Assembly: GCA_964537285.1 (NCBI GenBank)
Contig: CAZHZT010000011.1
Location: forward strand, 4,128-68,127
Origin: CAZHZT01 sp964537285
GTDB lineage: Bacteria > Bacteroidota > Bacteroidia > Chitinophagales > Saprospiraceae
Direction: 5' to 3'
DNA length: 64,000 nucleotides
Both the position numbers and the translations under genes were made by a program. Below, piece after piece: positions 53,092 to 61,174 of this stretch. The stretch's first letter is position 1. The number at the start of each line of letters is the position of its first letter. The notes beneath the pieces were generated by a model. It was not told where the DNA came from, ran no database searches, and saw only the letters and a list, made by a program, of their open reading frames with translations.

Positions 53092-53274
53092 ATTCAGCAA
53101 TTATCGTTCTGGAAATCCAAAACCAAATTTACGCCACTTCGCGGCGATATTTTCTTTTGAGGGAGGCCGAAAGGGCTATTTTGCTTCGCAAAATAGCCCT
53201 TTCGGCCTCCCTATCAAAGGAATTTCGTGCTGTAGGCTCGTTTATTTTTGAAAGCGAGAATCGCTGTGGTTTAT
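53092..53274. repeat. Palindromic repeat family B with perfect 25-bp stem
   Basis: Core hairpin arms 53160-53184 and 53188-53212, loop TTC, the same AGGGAGGCCGAAAGGGCTAT stem as at 30481. Left flank ATTTACGCCACTTCGCGGCG, right flank to CGAGAATCGCTG. The most complete family B copy in the window. It lies upstream of the DUF2147 gene and just after the ATL gene stop. Confidence 0.85.
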
Positions 53275-53280
53275 TAGACT

Positions 53281-53610
53281 TTATTCTAAAGCAGAAGGAT
53301 GCCAGAAGAGCGTTTCGAAATTCTTTACTTTATTATCGATTATTTCTACTGATTCTTGTTGCAATAGTTCGGCCATCATAGTAGGTGAAGGAAAATGATT
53401 CCGTCCTGTAAGTTCTCCTTTACGGTTTACCACTCGATGCGCCGGCACATCCATATCTGAAAAATTCACAGAATTATTTAATGCCCAGCCTACCATTCTG
53501 GCGGAACCGAGAGCCAGATAATCAGCAATTGCTCCATAAGTAGTAACTCTTCCAAATGGAATTTTCCTTACTATTTCATACACTTTATCATAATAGCTAT
53601 CTTCTGCCAT
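53281..53610 (-). CDS. Alkyltransferase-like protein (ATL), MGMT-related
   Basis: 109 residues, homologous to the DNA-binding half of O6-alkylguanine methyltransferase (IPFGRVTTYGAIADYLALGS, then ARMVGWALN). The active-site PCHRV motif reads PAHRV, so the alkyl-accepting cysteine is missing. ATL proteins bind alkylated bases and hand them to nucleotide excision repair; uvrB is encoded nearby, which fits. It usually has Trp at this place; Ala also occurs. Confidence 0.9.
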   Translation of the reverse strand: MAEDSYYDKVYEIVRKIPFGRVTTYGAIADYLALGSARMVGWALNNSVNFSDMDVPAHRVVNRKGELTGRNHFPSPTMMAELLQQESVEIIDNKVKNFETLFWHPSALE

Positions 53611-53704
53611 TTACTTTATATTTTTGATCTTGCAACTGGAAATTTACAGGAAAAAACAAGTAATTACTTATCCAGTTTTTGTTAATTTGTTAAAACAAGT
53701 AGAA

Positions 53705-54358
53705 ATGCTAAAGAAATCCGTACTTGCTTCATCTATTTATAACTTAACAGACGCCAGGTATTTTTCAGCCTGGGAAGTAGAATGGATTGGATTCAATCTC
53801 GACAAAGAACGACCACCTTTTATTGACCCACTGCAACTAAAGGCCATTATAGAATGGATTGAAGGGCCAAAAATAGTGGGCGAATTTGGGGGTACTGATA
53901 TTGATCAAATCACGAAATTAGCTTCCGAGCTAAATATTAGCGGCATTCAAATAAACACTTTTTTCCCCATTGATCACTTAAAAAAGTTAAAAACCTTAAA
54001 CAAGGTTCTCTTTCAGGAAATCATAATTGATCCAACGACTGACCTAAGTGACATTGAGAATATTATTATTCAAAACAGTCCTTATGTAGATTTCTTCTTT
54101 TTCAACCTAGAAGCCAATGGTTGGCAATGGGCAGAAATAAATACCACCCATCCGGCTATTGTAAAGTGGCTAAATGCGCTTAGTGATTCAATTAAATACT
54201 ACCTAAGCCTAAAGTTTAAAGTAAATGAATTGGATAGCATTATGAATACATTAAAACCTAACGGATTAAGCCTGTCGGGTGGAGAAGAAGAAATGATCGG
54301 ATTTAAATCTTTTGATGAATTAGACGAAATATTTGAAGAGCTACAAATTGAGCAATAA
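53705..54358 (+). CDS. Phosphoribosylanthranilate isomerase-like (TrpF-fold) protein
   Basis: 217 residues from ATG 53705 (MLKKSVLASSIYNLTDARYF), chosen because the TrpF-like fold begins there; the frame is open further upstream to 53624. The final LSGGEEEMIGFKSFDELDEI recalls the TrpF end, and the (beta/alpha)8 spacing fits. The catalytic N-terminal KICG cysteine is absent (LASS instead), so isomerase activity is doubtful. No other trp gene is nearby; it lies 31 bp before thrB, so it may have acquired another job. Confidence 0.6.
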   Translation: MLKKSVLASSIYNLTDARYFSAWEVEWIGFNLDKERPPFIDPLQLKAIIEWIEGPKIVGEFGGTDIDQITKLASELNISGIQINTFFPIDHLKKLKTLNKVLFQEIIIDPTTDLSDIENIIIQNSPYVDFFFFNLEANGWQWAEINTTHPAIVKWLNALSDSIKYYLSLKFKVNELDSIMNTLKPNGLSLSGGEEEMIGFKSFDELDEIFEELQIEQ

Positions 54359-54389
54359 ACTTTATTCTGAAAAATAACCTACTACAAAT

Positions 54390-55322
54390 ATGAATCCAGG
54401 AATTAAGGTTTTTGCACCCGCGTCTGTCTCCAATTTAGCTTGCGGATTCGATATTATCGGATTAGCAATTGACGCTCCGGGTGATGAAGTGATTGTCAGA
54501 TTCTCAGAGAAACCTGGCTTAGTTATAACCAAAATAACAGGTGCGAAAGGGAAGCTTTCTTCTGAAATTTCAAAAAATACAGCCGGATATGCAGCCCTTC
54601 AGTTACTTAAGCATCTTGGGAAAGAAAACCTCGGTATAGAAATGGAACTGCACAAAAAAATGGCCATAGGTACCGGTTTAGGATCCAGTGCTGCAAGTGC
54701 AGTGGCAGGCGTAGTTGCCGTAAACGAACTTTTAAAAAGACCCTTGGAGCGACGAGCTTTATTACCTTTTGCAATTGACGGAGAGTTTATAGCTTCAAAA
54801 TCCAGACATGCCGACAATATTGCCCCTTCCCTTCTGGGAGGTATTGTATTCATAAGAGATCAAGCGACCCTAGATATACACAGAGTGCCTTCGCCAAAGG
54901 GACTCTATATAGTCGTTATATTGCCTCAGGTTCAAATATTGACATCAGAAGCCAGAAACATATTGAGTCCTACAGTTACTTTAAAAGCACACATTCAACA
55001 GTCAGCCAATCTGGGAGGATTAATTTTAGGTTTATATAATAGTGATTTAGGTTTAATTAGCAGATCTTTAAAAGATGTTATCATTGAACCTCAAAGAGCA
55101 AAATTAATCCCACATTTCTATGAGGTACAAAAAGCAGCCTTAGAAAAGGGAGCTTTAGGATGTAGTATTTCGGGTTCTGGTCCATCGATCTTTGCTTTAT
55201 GTTCAAACAGTTTAGAATCAGAACAAGTAGCTAAAGCTATGGGAGCCGTTTACGAAGAGAATAAAATAGCTTATAAAACTTTCATTTCTCCGGTTAATAA
55301 TACCGGTGCTCAATTAAAATAA
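54390..55322 (+). CDS. thrB: Homoserine kinase
   Basis: 310 residues, GHMP kinase family. Phosphorylates homoserine with ATP for threonine synthesis. Marks: the N-terminal VFAPASVSNLACGFDIIGLA, ATP-binding GTGLGSSAASAVAGVVA, and C-terminal LGCSISGSGPSIFAL. Normal length. thrC follows after 63 bp that contain a shortened family A element; no thrA is present before it, so the classic thrABC operon is broken here. Confidence 0.95.
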   Translation: MNPGIKVFAPASVSNLACGFDIIGLAIDAPGDEVIVRFSEKPGLVITKITGAKGKLSSEISKNTAGYAALQLLKHLGKENLGIEMELHKKMAIGTGLGSSAASAVAGVVAVNELLKRPLERRALLPFAIDGEFIASKSRHADNIAPSLLGGIVFIRDQATLDIHRVPSPKGLYIVVILPQVQILTSEARNILSPTVTLKAHIQQSANLGGLILGLYNSDLGLISRSLKDVIIEPQRAKLIPHFYEVQKAALEKGALGCSISGSGPSIFALCSNSLESEQVAKAMGAVYEENKIAYKTFISPVNNTGAQLK

Positions 55323-55326
55323 ATCT

Positions 55327-55373
55327 TTCTTTGACAAATTGTGTGGATTTTATCACCATTTATGTCAAAGAAC
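55327..55373. repeat. Shortened family A element between thrB and thrC
   Basis: 47 bp: TTCTTTGACAAATTGTGTGG ... ACCATTTATGTCAAAGAAC. Ends kept, interior gone. It overlaps a false N-terminal extension of thrC. Confidence 0.8.
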
Positions 55374-55385
55374 CAAATAAATAAT

Positions 55386-56702
55386 ATGCAACTATACAGT
55401 ACAAATAGTCCCTCAAAATTAGTTTCTCTCAGAGAAGCTTTATTTAAAGGTTTACCAGAAGATAATGGTTTGTACATGCCTAAATCTTTGCCTAAGCTTC
55501 CTGAGGATTTCATAAAAAACATAGAGCAATATAGTTTTCAGGAAATTGCTTTTGAAGTAGCACACGCAATAATACAGAATGCTGTACCAGTGGTTGATTT
55601 ACACGAAATCATCAATAAAGCATTATACTTCCCTGCGCCCTTGGTAGAACTATCAGAAAACACTTTTATCCTCGAGCTTTTCCACGGACCATCTTTGGCA
55701 TTTAAAGATTTTGGCGCCCGATTCATGGCTCAACTGATGCGTTTTTTTCTGGAAAAAGAAGAACAAAAACTAATCATATTAGTCGCTACATCCGGTGATA
55801 CCGGAGCAGCTGTAGCTGCCGGCTTCCACAACACAGAGAACACAGAAGTCGTTATCCTATACCCTAGCGGTAAAGTTTCAAAGATCCAGGAAAAGCAACT
55901 AACTACATTTGGAAACAACATTCATGCTCTAGAAATAAAAGGCACATTTGACGATTGCCAAAAACTGGTCAAACAAGCTTTTTTGGACAAAGGGCTCACA
56001 AGTACAGTTCGGATCAGCTCTGCTAATTCCATTAATATTGCCCGACTCATTCCCCAATCATTTTACTATTTCGAAGCCTTCAAACAAATTCCTGATAAGT
56101 CGAAGAAGAACATCTTTAGTATTCCCAGTGGAAATTTTGGAAACCTTACAGCCGGTCTGTTTGCAAAAAAACTTGGCCTCCCTATTCATCACTTCATAGC
56201 AGCAGTCAATCAAAATAGTGTCATCCCTGAATACCTTAGGACGGGGCTATTCATCCCCCGTCCATCCACAAGAACCCTATCAAATGCTATGGATGTAGGG
56301 AACCCATCTAACTTTGCCCGCATGAAGGATCTTTATTGTTCCACGTGGAACAATTTGAAAAAAGATGTCTCAGCCTATTCAATATCAGAAAAAGAAACGA
56401 TGAACACACTTTCAAAAGTTCATCAATCAGAAAACTACCTGCTTGACCCCCACGCTGCTGTCGGACTAAAAGCGTACAACAAATACAAAGCAGAAAAAAT
56501 AGACACCTATAACGGTATAATATTAGGAACAGCTCACCCAGCTAAATTCACCAGTGAAATTCATTCATTCGCACCTGATATCACCATTACCTACCCAAGA
56601 GTATTAAAGGAAGTTCAGGAAAAACAAAAAGAGGCGTTATTAATGGATGCGGAATTCAGCAGGCTAAAAGAATACATTCTGGAGAAATTCAAGCATACAT
56701 AA
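55386..56702 (+). CDS. thrC: Threonine synthase
   Basis: 438 residues from ATG 55386 (MQLYSTNSPSKLVSLREALF), the conserved beginning; upstream in-frame codons lie in a repeat. Converts O-phosphohomoserine to threonine with PLP. Motifs: PLP lysine in GPSLAFKDFGARF, LVATSGDTGAAVAAGF, SGNFGNLTAGL, and GILGTAHPAKF-like GIILGTAHPAKFT. A 16-bp parS sequence is embedded in the coding sequence (56337-56352) and is translated as CSTWNN without disturbing the frame. Confidence 0.95.
   Translation: MQLYSTNSPSKLVSLREALFKGLPEDNGLYMPKSLPKLPEDFIKNIEQYSFQEIAFEVAHAIIQNAVPVVDLHEIINKALYFPAPLVELSENTFILELFHGPSLAFKDFGARFMAQLMRFFLEKEEQKLIILVATSGDTGAAVAAGFHNTENTEVVILYPSGKVSKIQEKQLTTFGNNIHALEIKGTFDDCQKLVKQAFLDKGLTSTVRISSANSINIARLIPQSFYYFEAFKQIPDKSKKNIFSIPSGNFGNLTAGLFAKKLGLPIHHFIAAVNQNSVIPEYLRTGLFIPRPSTRTLSNAMDVGNPSNFARMKDLYCSTWNNLKKDVSAYSISEKETMNTLSKVHQSENYLLDPHAAVGLKAYNKYKAEKIDTYNGIILGTAHPAKFTSEIHSFAPDITITYPRVLKEVQEKQKEALLMDAEFSRLKEYILEKFKHT
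56337..56352. promoter_or_regulatory. parS site inside thrC
   Basis: TGTTCCACGTGGAACA, a perfect palindrome equal to a well-known chromosomal parS form (e.g. Pseudomonas) bound by ParB. Located within the thrC coding sequence. Confidence 0.7.
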
Positions 56703-56848
56703 AGACTATCTGATAAAAGTTGCGATTCATTCAAATGAAGCTAAATCGTCAGGAATTTGTTTCAGAACGTTGCCTATCGGTTCCGTTTCTCACAACGTTT
56801 CCTTTTCACCATCATACATTGCAAGTTAGATTAGCTATTTTGACAAAT
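56703..56848. other. Gap between thrC and the parS palindrome
   Basis: Non-coding bases after thrC; I see no repeat, gene or clear terminator. It forms the first part of a 485-bp gap that also holds parS, a promoter and a family C element. Confidence 0.5.
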
Positions 56849-56886
56849 AAATGCAAAAATGTTCCACGTGGAACATTTTTGCATTT
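56849..56886. promoter_or_regulatory. parS site within a 38-bp perfect palindrome
   Basis: The same 16-mer (56860-56875 region, TGTTCCACGTGGAACA at 56860 minus or plus one base) is embedded in a longer uninterrupted palindrome running AAATGCAAAAATGTTCCAC and its complement. It lies 508 bp from the copy in thrC, the spacing one sees in parS clusters near replication origins. Confidence 0.78.
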
Positions 56887-56907
56887 ACTTAATTAATAAT
56901 ACTATTG

Positions 56908-56915
56908 TATTTTTG
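56908..56915 (+). promoter_or_regulatory. -7 box for the M1 peptidase gene
   Basis: TATTTTTG fits TAnnTTTG; a TTG lies 26 bp upstream at 56879, partly inside the parS palindrome. ParB or a family C element could therefore affect this promoter. Confidence 0.4.
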
Positions 56916-56952
56916 ACAAATTTTGTGACTATTCAACTATTGCATTTTGGCA

Positions 56953-57141
56953 TTAAGTAGTGTACGGAACTAAACTGTATAAACTATCGATGCCCTTGGC
57001 AGGAAGGTTTTTGAGTTGGAGGTCGACACTTTTTTGGGATTTTTCGAAGAAAAATCCCAAAAAAGTGTCGACCTCCAAGCAAAAAATGCTTCTAAAGAGG
57101 ACAAAGATTATTTATATAGTCTATTTCCGTGAACTACTTAA
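56953..57141. repeat. Palindromic element family C, second copy with perfect 27-bp core stem
   Basis: 189 bp with ends TTAAGTAGTGTACGGAA and TTCCGTGAACTACTTAA. The core hairpin at 57018-57076 has perfect 27-bp arms (GGAGGTCGACACTTTTTTGG...) and loop CGAAG. The core differs from the family C copy at 48464, while the ends are shared. Confidence 0.85.
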
Positions 57142-57187
57142 CCCACTGAATAGAATTAACTGTATTTTAATAATAAAAAAATTAACA

Positions 57188-59518
57188 ATGAGAAGATTTC
57201 TACTACCGATTGCGCTCCTGCTTTTAATGGCATATACTTTATCCGCCCAAACCGAAAACACTAACCAGAACAAATTTCGCCAACTCGGACAGGAACTACC
57301 AACTCCTAATATTTACCGAACTGCCTCCGGAGCACCGGGGCATCAATACTGGCAACAAAAAGCAGATTATTCAATTAAGGTAAAACTCGAAGACGAAACT
57401 CAAAAAATCTATGGTGAGGAAACAATAACCTACACAAACAACTCTCCTGATGTTCTGCAATATCTTTGGCTTCAATTGGATCAAAACAGAAGAGAAAAAG
57501 ATTCTGACGCGAGAAAAATTTCAACCATGCGCCTATCTGAAAGTATGTCGAGCTGGAATCTAAATGACCTTTTCTATGACTTTGACGGCGGATTCAAAAT
57601 TGATTGGGTAAAATCATCAGATGGCAAAGACCTCCCTTTTACGATCAACGGAACAATGATGCGCGTAGATTTAGAGGAAGCTCTTCAGCCTGCAAAAAGT
57701 TATTCCTTTAAAATAAAATGGTGGTACAATATCAATGACCGCATGAAAATTGGAGGTCGTTCAGGATATGAATATTTTGAAGAGGACGATAATTACCTTT
57801 ATACTATAGCTCAGTTTTTTCCTCGCATGTGCGTCTATAATGAAATAGAAGGATGGCAACACAAGCAGTTCCTCGGAAGAGGAGAATTTACGCTCCCATT
57901 CGGTGATTATGAAGTTGAAATTTCTGTGCCGGATGACCATTTTGTTGCGGCCACAGGAGAAATGCAAAACATTAAAGAAGTACTTACAAGTGATCAAATC
58001 AAAAAATTTGATAAAGCCAAAAATGCTTCCTCCCCAGTGGTTATTGTAAGCGAAGAAGAAGCAATTGATAACGAAAAGGAAAAATCATCGAATTACAAAA
58101 CATGGAAGTTTAAAGCCGAAAATGTAAGAGATTTTGCTTTCGCTTCTTCAAGGAAATTTATTTGGGATGCCATGGCTGTGAAAATGAGCGACGGGAGAAA
58201 CGTCCTGGCAATGTCAATGTATCCTAAAGAAGGGAACCCTCTTTGGGGAAAATATTCTACTAAGGTAGTAGCACACACCTTAAAATGGTACTCACACTAC
58301 ACATTCGACTATCCCTACCCTGTCGCTTGGTCTATCCATGCAAACAGAATCGGAATGGAATATCCTATGATCTGCTTTAACGGAGGAAGACCTGAAAAAG
58401 ATGGTACTTACTCCGAAAGAACAAAGTATGGAATGCTTGGTGTAATCATTCACGAAGTAGGCCACAATTACTTTCCTATGATCGTTAACTCAGATGAAAG
58501 ACAATGGACATGGATGGATGAAGGCTTAAATACTTTTGTCCAATTTCTTACCGAACAACAATGGGAACGTAATTACCCCTCCAGAAGAGGTTCCGCCCAT
58601 AAAATTGTGGACTATATGAAAGGAGATAAATCTAAAATCTCTCCTATTATGACGAATTCTGAATCAATATTTCAGTTCGGAAATAATGCATATGGAAAAC
58701 CTGCTACAGCACTTAATATTCTGCGCGAAACAATTATGGGCAGAGAATTATTCGACCATGCATTTAAAACATACGCCAATAGATGGAAATTCAAACATCC
58801 CTCTCCTGCGGACTTCTTTAGAACTATGGAAGACGCCTCAGGCGTCGACCTGGACTGGTTCTGGAGAGGATGGTTTTATACAAACGACCATGTAGACCTG
58901 GCTATTAAAGATGTTAGATGGATGCAATTGAATACTAAAGAACCGGATGCAGAAATGGCATTTAAACGAAATGAAATGGAGCAAAGCCCAAAAAATATTT
59001 CCATAATCAGAAATGCCGAATCCATCGCTCAGACACAAGACGAGATAGATCCTACTCTAAAAGATTTTTATTCATCCTATGATCCTCTTCAGGTAGATGC
59101 TATAGATAAACAGGAATACAACAGATACTTGAATAGCCTGACAGAAGAAGAAAAGAAGATGATGGAAAGCAACTATAATTTCTATGAAGTAACAGTAGAA
59201 TGTGTTGGGGGGCTAGTCATGCCTGTTATTCTAAAATTTGAATTCGTTGATGGTGATGAAGAATTACATCGTATCCCTGCAGAAATTTGGAAAATGGGCC
59301 AAAAGGAAGTTAGCAAGGTATTCCCAACCCAAAAAGAGATCAAAAGAATAATTCTTGATCCTTATATCGAAACAGCTGATGTGGATACCTCAAACAACTA
59401 CTTCCCTCCGCAAAATCAAATGTCTAGATTTGAACTATACAAAAGAAACAGAAATAGAAGCAGTGAAAATCCAATGCAACGCGCTAAAAGACTAAAGGAA
59501 ATGGAAGGGTCGAATTAA
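57188..59518 (+). CDS. M1-family zinc aminopeptidase-like protein, exported
   Basis: 776 residues from ATG 57188, which gives a clean signal peptide (LLPIALLLLMAYTLSAQ); the frame upstream runs through the family C repeat and is rejected. Gluzincin motif HEVGHNYFP with downstream glutamate in WMDEGLNTFVQF marks the zinc site; the M1 N-terminal saddle domain precedes it (about 55-290). Extra C-terminal region beyond residue 620. A periplasmic or surface peptidase for peptide uptake is likely. There is no T9SS sorting domain at the C-terminus. Confidence 0.92.
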   Translation: MRRFLLPIALLLLMAYTLSAQTENTNQNKFRQLGQELPTPNIYRTASGAPGHQYWQQKADYSIKVKLEDETQKIYGEETITYTNNSPDVLQYLWLQLDQNRREKDSDARKISTMRLSESMSSWNLNDLFYDFDGGFKIDWVKSSDGKDLPFTINGTMMRVDLEEALQPAKSYSFKIKWWYNINDRMKIGGRSGYEYFEEDDNYLYTIAQFFPRMCVYNEIEGWQHKQFLGRGEFTLPFGDYEVEISVPDDHFVAATGEMQNIKEVLTSDQIKKFDKAKNASSPVVIVSEEEAIDNEKEKSSNYKTWKFKAENVRDFAFASSRKFIWDAMAVKMSDGRNVLAMSMYPKEGNPLWGKYSTKVVAHTLKWYSHYTFDYPYPVAWSIHANRIGMEYPMICFNGGRPEKDGTYSERTKYGMLGVIIHEVGHNYFPMIVNSDERQWTWMDEGLNTFVQFLTEQQWERNYPSRRGSAHKIVDYMKGDKSKISPIMTNSESIFQFGNNAYGKPATALNILRETIMGRELFDHAFKTYANRWKFKHPSPADFFRTMEDASGVDLDWFWRGWFYTNDHVDLAIKDVRWMQLNTKEPDAEMAFKRNEMEQSPKNISIIRNAESIAQTQDEIDPTLKDFYSSYDPLQVDAIDKQEYNRYLNSLTEEEKKMMESNYNFYEVTVECVGGLVMPVILKFEFVDGDEELHRIPAEIWKMGQKEVSKVFPTQKEIKRIILDPYIETADVDTSNNYFPPQNQMSRFELYKRNRNRSSENPMQRAKRLKEMEGSN

Positions 59519-59526
59519 TAATCTTC

Positions 59527-59623
59527 GCTCTTTGACAAATTGTGTGGAATTTGTCAATTCGCGGCGATATTTTCCTTAGAAAGAGGGCGAAAGCGCGTTT
59601 ATTTTTCAAAGCGAAAATCGCTG
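59527..59623. repeat. Half family A fused to short family B element
   Basis: GCTCTTTGACAAATTGTGTG (59527 onward) is one end of family A; TTCGCGGCGATATTTTCC ... CAAAGCGAAAATCGCTG (59558-59623) is a shortened family B with its central stem decayed. The same A-next-to-B association is seen at 47064. Confidence 0.7.
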
Positions 59624-59654
59624 AAAGAGCTATAATCTTATATCCAACAATAGA

Positions 59655-59691
59655 CTTTTTCTTAAATTTTTACTAAAAGTTTAAGAAAAGG
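59655..59691 (-). terminator. Hairpin at the end of the second hydrolase gene
   Basis: CCTTTTCTTAAA / TTTAAGAAAAAG stem with a 13-nt loop, 3 bp past the stop on the minus strand. Confidence 0.6.
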
Positions 59692-59693
59692 TT

Positions 59694-60470
59694 CTAGATG
59701 ATTTCCTCTGACATGAACTGACTAAGAAATTCTTCAAGATAATTATTGAATTCTGCCGGCTTTTCCATCATGGGCGCATGACCGCACTCATCAACAAAAT
59801 GCAAAGTGGAATTCTTTATCAACTCATGAAACTTCTCTCCTACAAAACTAGGAGTAACATTATCCTGAAGCCCCCATATCAATAAAGTAGGAACCTCAAT
59901 CTTGTGTAACTTATCCGCTAGATTATGCCTTACCGCAGATTTTGCAGTAGCAATAATCCTTATCGCTTTATTGCGATCATTTACAATATCAAAAACTTCA
60001 TCAATTAATTCTTTAGAAGCTACTTCAGGGTCGTAAAAAGTAGCTTCCGTCTTTTGCTTGATAAAGTCATAATTACCTCGCTTTGGAAAAGTGGAACCAA
60101 GGGAGTTTTCAAATAATCCCGAACTACCTGTAAGCGTAATAGACTGAATCCTCTCCTCGTAGGCAAGCGCATACAAAAGTGCAATATGCCCACCAAGAGA
60201 ATTCCCAAGAACATTGACCTTGTCGTATTTCTTAAATTCAACAAACTGGGCAACATAGTCCACCAATCCTGAAACAGATACTTTCCGAATTGGTAATTCG
60301 AATATAGGAAGAAGAGGAACAATAACATTATAACGCTTCCCAAAATAATCGATTATTCCGCCGAAGTTACTGAGGGCTCCAAATAGTCCATGCAACAACA
60401 TCAAATTAAGCTCCCCGCCTTTGGTTTCGATGTACTTATAATTCCCCTCTTGTTTTATGTCAAATTCCAT
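59694..60470 (-). CDS. Alpha/beta hydrolase
   Basis: 258 residues. Nucleophile elbow LGNSLGGHIALL (Ser about 93), acid in WGLQDNVTP, histidine in DECGHAPMMEKP; LHGLFGALSNF near the N-terminus gives the oxyanion loop. Fold resembles meta-cleavage-product hydrolases or haloperoxidase-like esterases. Substrate unknown. Single gene; the hydrolase at 47377 is a distant paralogue. Confidence 0.88.
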   Translation of the reverse strand: MEFDIKQEGNYKYIETKGGELNLMLLHGLFGALSNFGGIIDYFGKRYNVIVPLLPIFELPIRKVSVSGLVDYVAQFVEFKKYDKVNVLGNSLGGHIALLYALAYEERIQSITLTGSSGLFENSLGSTFPKRGNYDFIKQKTEATFYDPEVASKELIDEVFDIVNDRNKAIRIIATAKSAVRHNLADKLHKIEVPTLLIWGLQDNVTPSFVGEKFHELIKNSTLHFVDECGHAPMMEKPAEFNNYLEEFLSQFMSEEII

Positions 60471-61174
60471 TTATTCTTTGAAATTATTTCTCCTGATCGA
60501 ACTATATCAGACTTGTTCTACAACTGATTAATGATTAATCAGCTGTAGAAAAAATCTATTATCTTAGTTCGCAACTGAATTTATTTAATTAAGAGTTTTT
60601 TCTTTTACTTATCTCTAAAAACACTTAACTGACTTTTTTCTGAAATACTTATGAGCAAGAAGATCCTCCCAGGTCCCGAACGGCACATTAACCTCGCCTT
60701 AATAGCTCAAGTAATTAGGCTACGGCCATTCCTTGATTTAGAGTCAGAACCCTTTCTTTTTTGGTCATAAAACTATTTGAGAATAAAGTCTGATTACTAG
60801 CACGTAAATTTAAGAAAAATATTTTCCCGCTTAAAGAATTAAACTCCAATAGTTTTTAGCTTTCTCTAATTATTCGGGAACACTTAAAATGTTACGTTCT
60901 TTGCCAAATTGTGTGGAACTTCAAAATGATACGCCTTGAATGCCCTTGTGGCTGAAAGGTTTATCATTTTGAAGTTCCATTTCTCACAATTTATGTCAAA
61001 GAACTAAATGTTAATAACCATGTGGATAAAAAACACATTCCCACTAAAACCTATCTACTATTTATATAATATGAAGACAAATTCCGGAAATGAAAATACC
61101 AAATTTCTTAGGAATTATTCCTATTAAATTCAATTAATTAAAACAAAACACATAAACAACTGAAATACAATAAC
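60471..61174. repeat. 704-bp gap: hairpin, dispersed repeat fragment, family A copy, DnaA box
   Basis: Contains a hairpin 60516-60550 (TTCTACAACTGATTAAT and complement, one mismatch), the 22-bp repeat match at 60717-60738, and a complete family A element at 60896-61004 nearly identical to 16552-16660. A perfect DnaA box in reverse orientation, TGTGGATAA, lies at 61021-61029. No gene supported. Confidence 0.75.

Noticed and set aside
53034..53381. 115-codon frame over a palindrome and the ATL gene
   Set aside because: Formed by the family B repeat and the reverse of the ATL gene.
56960..57187. N-terminal extension of the M1 peptidase
   Set aside because: The frame passes through a family C palindrome; the signal peptide begins at 57188.
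30432..61004. CRISPR array
   Set aside because: The repeats are dispersed, palindromic and variable in length, without regular spacers or cas genes.
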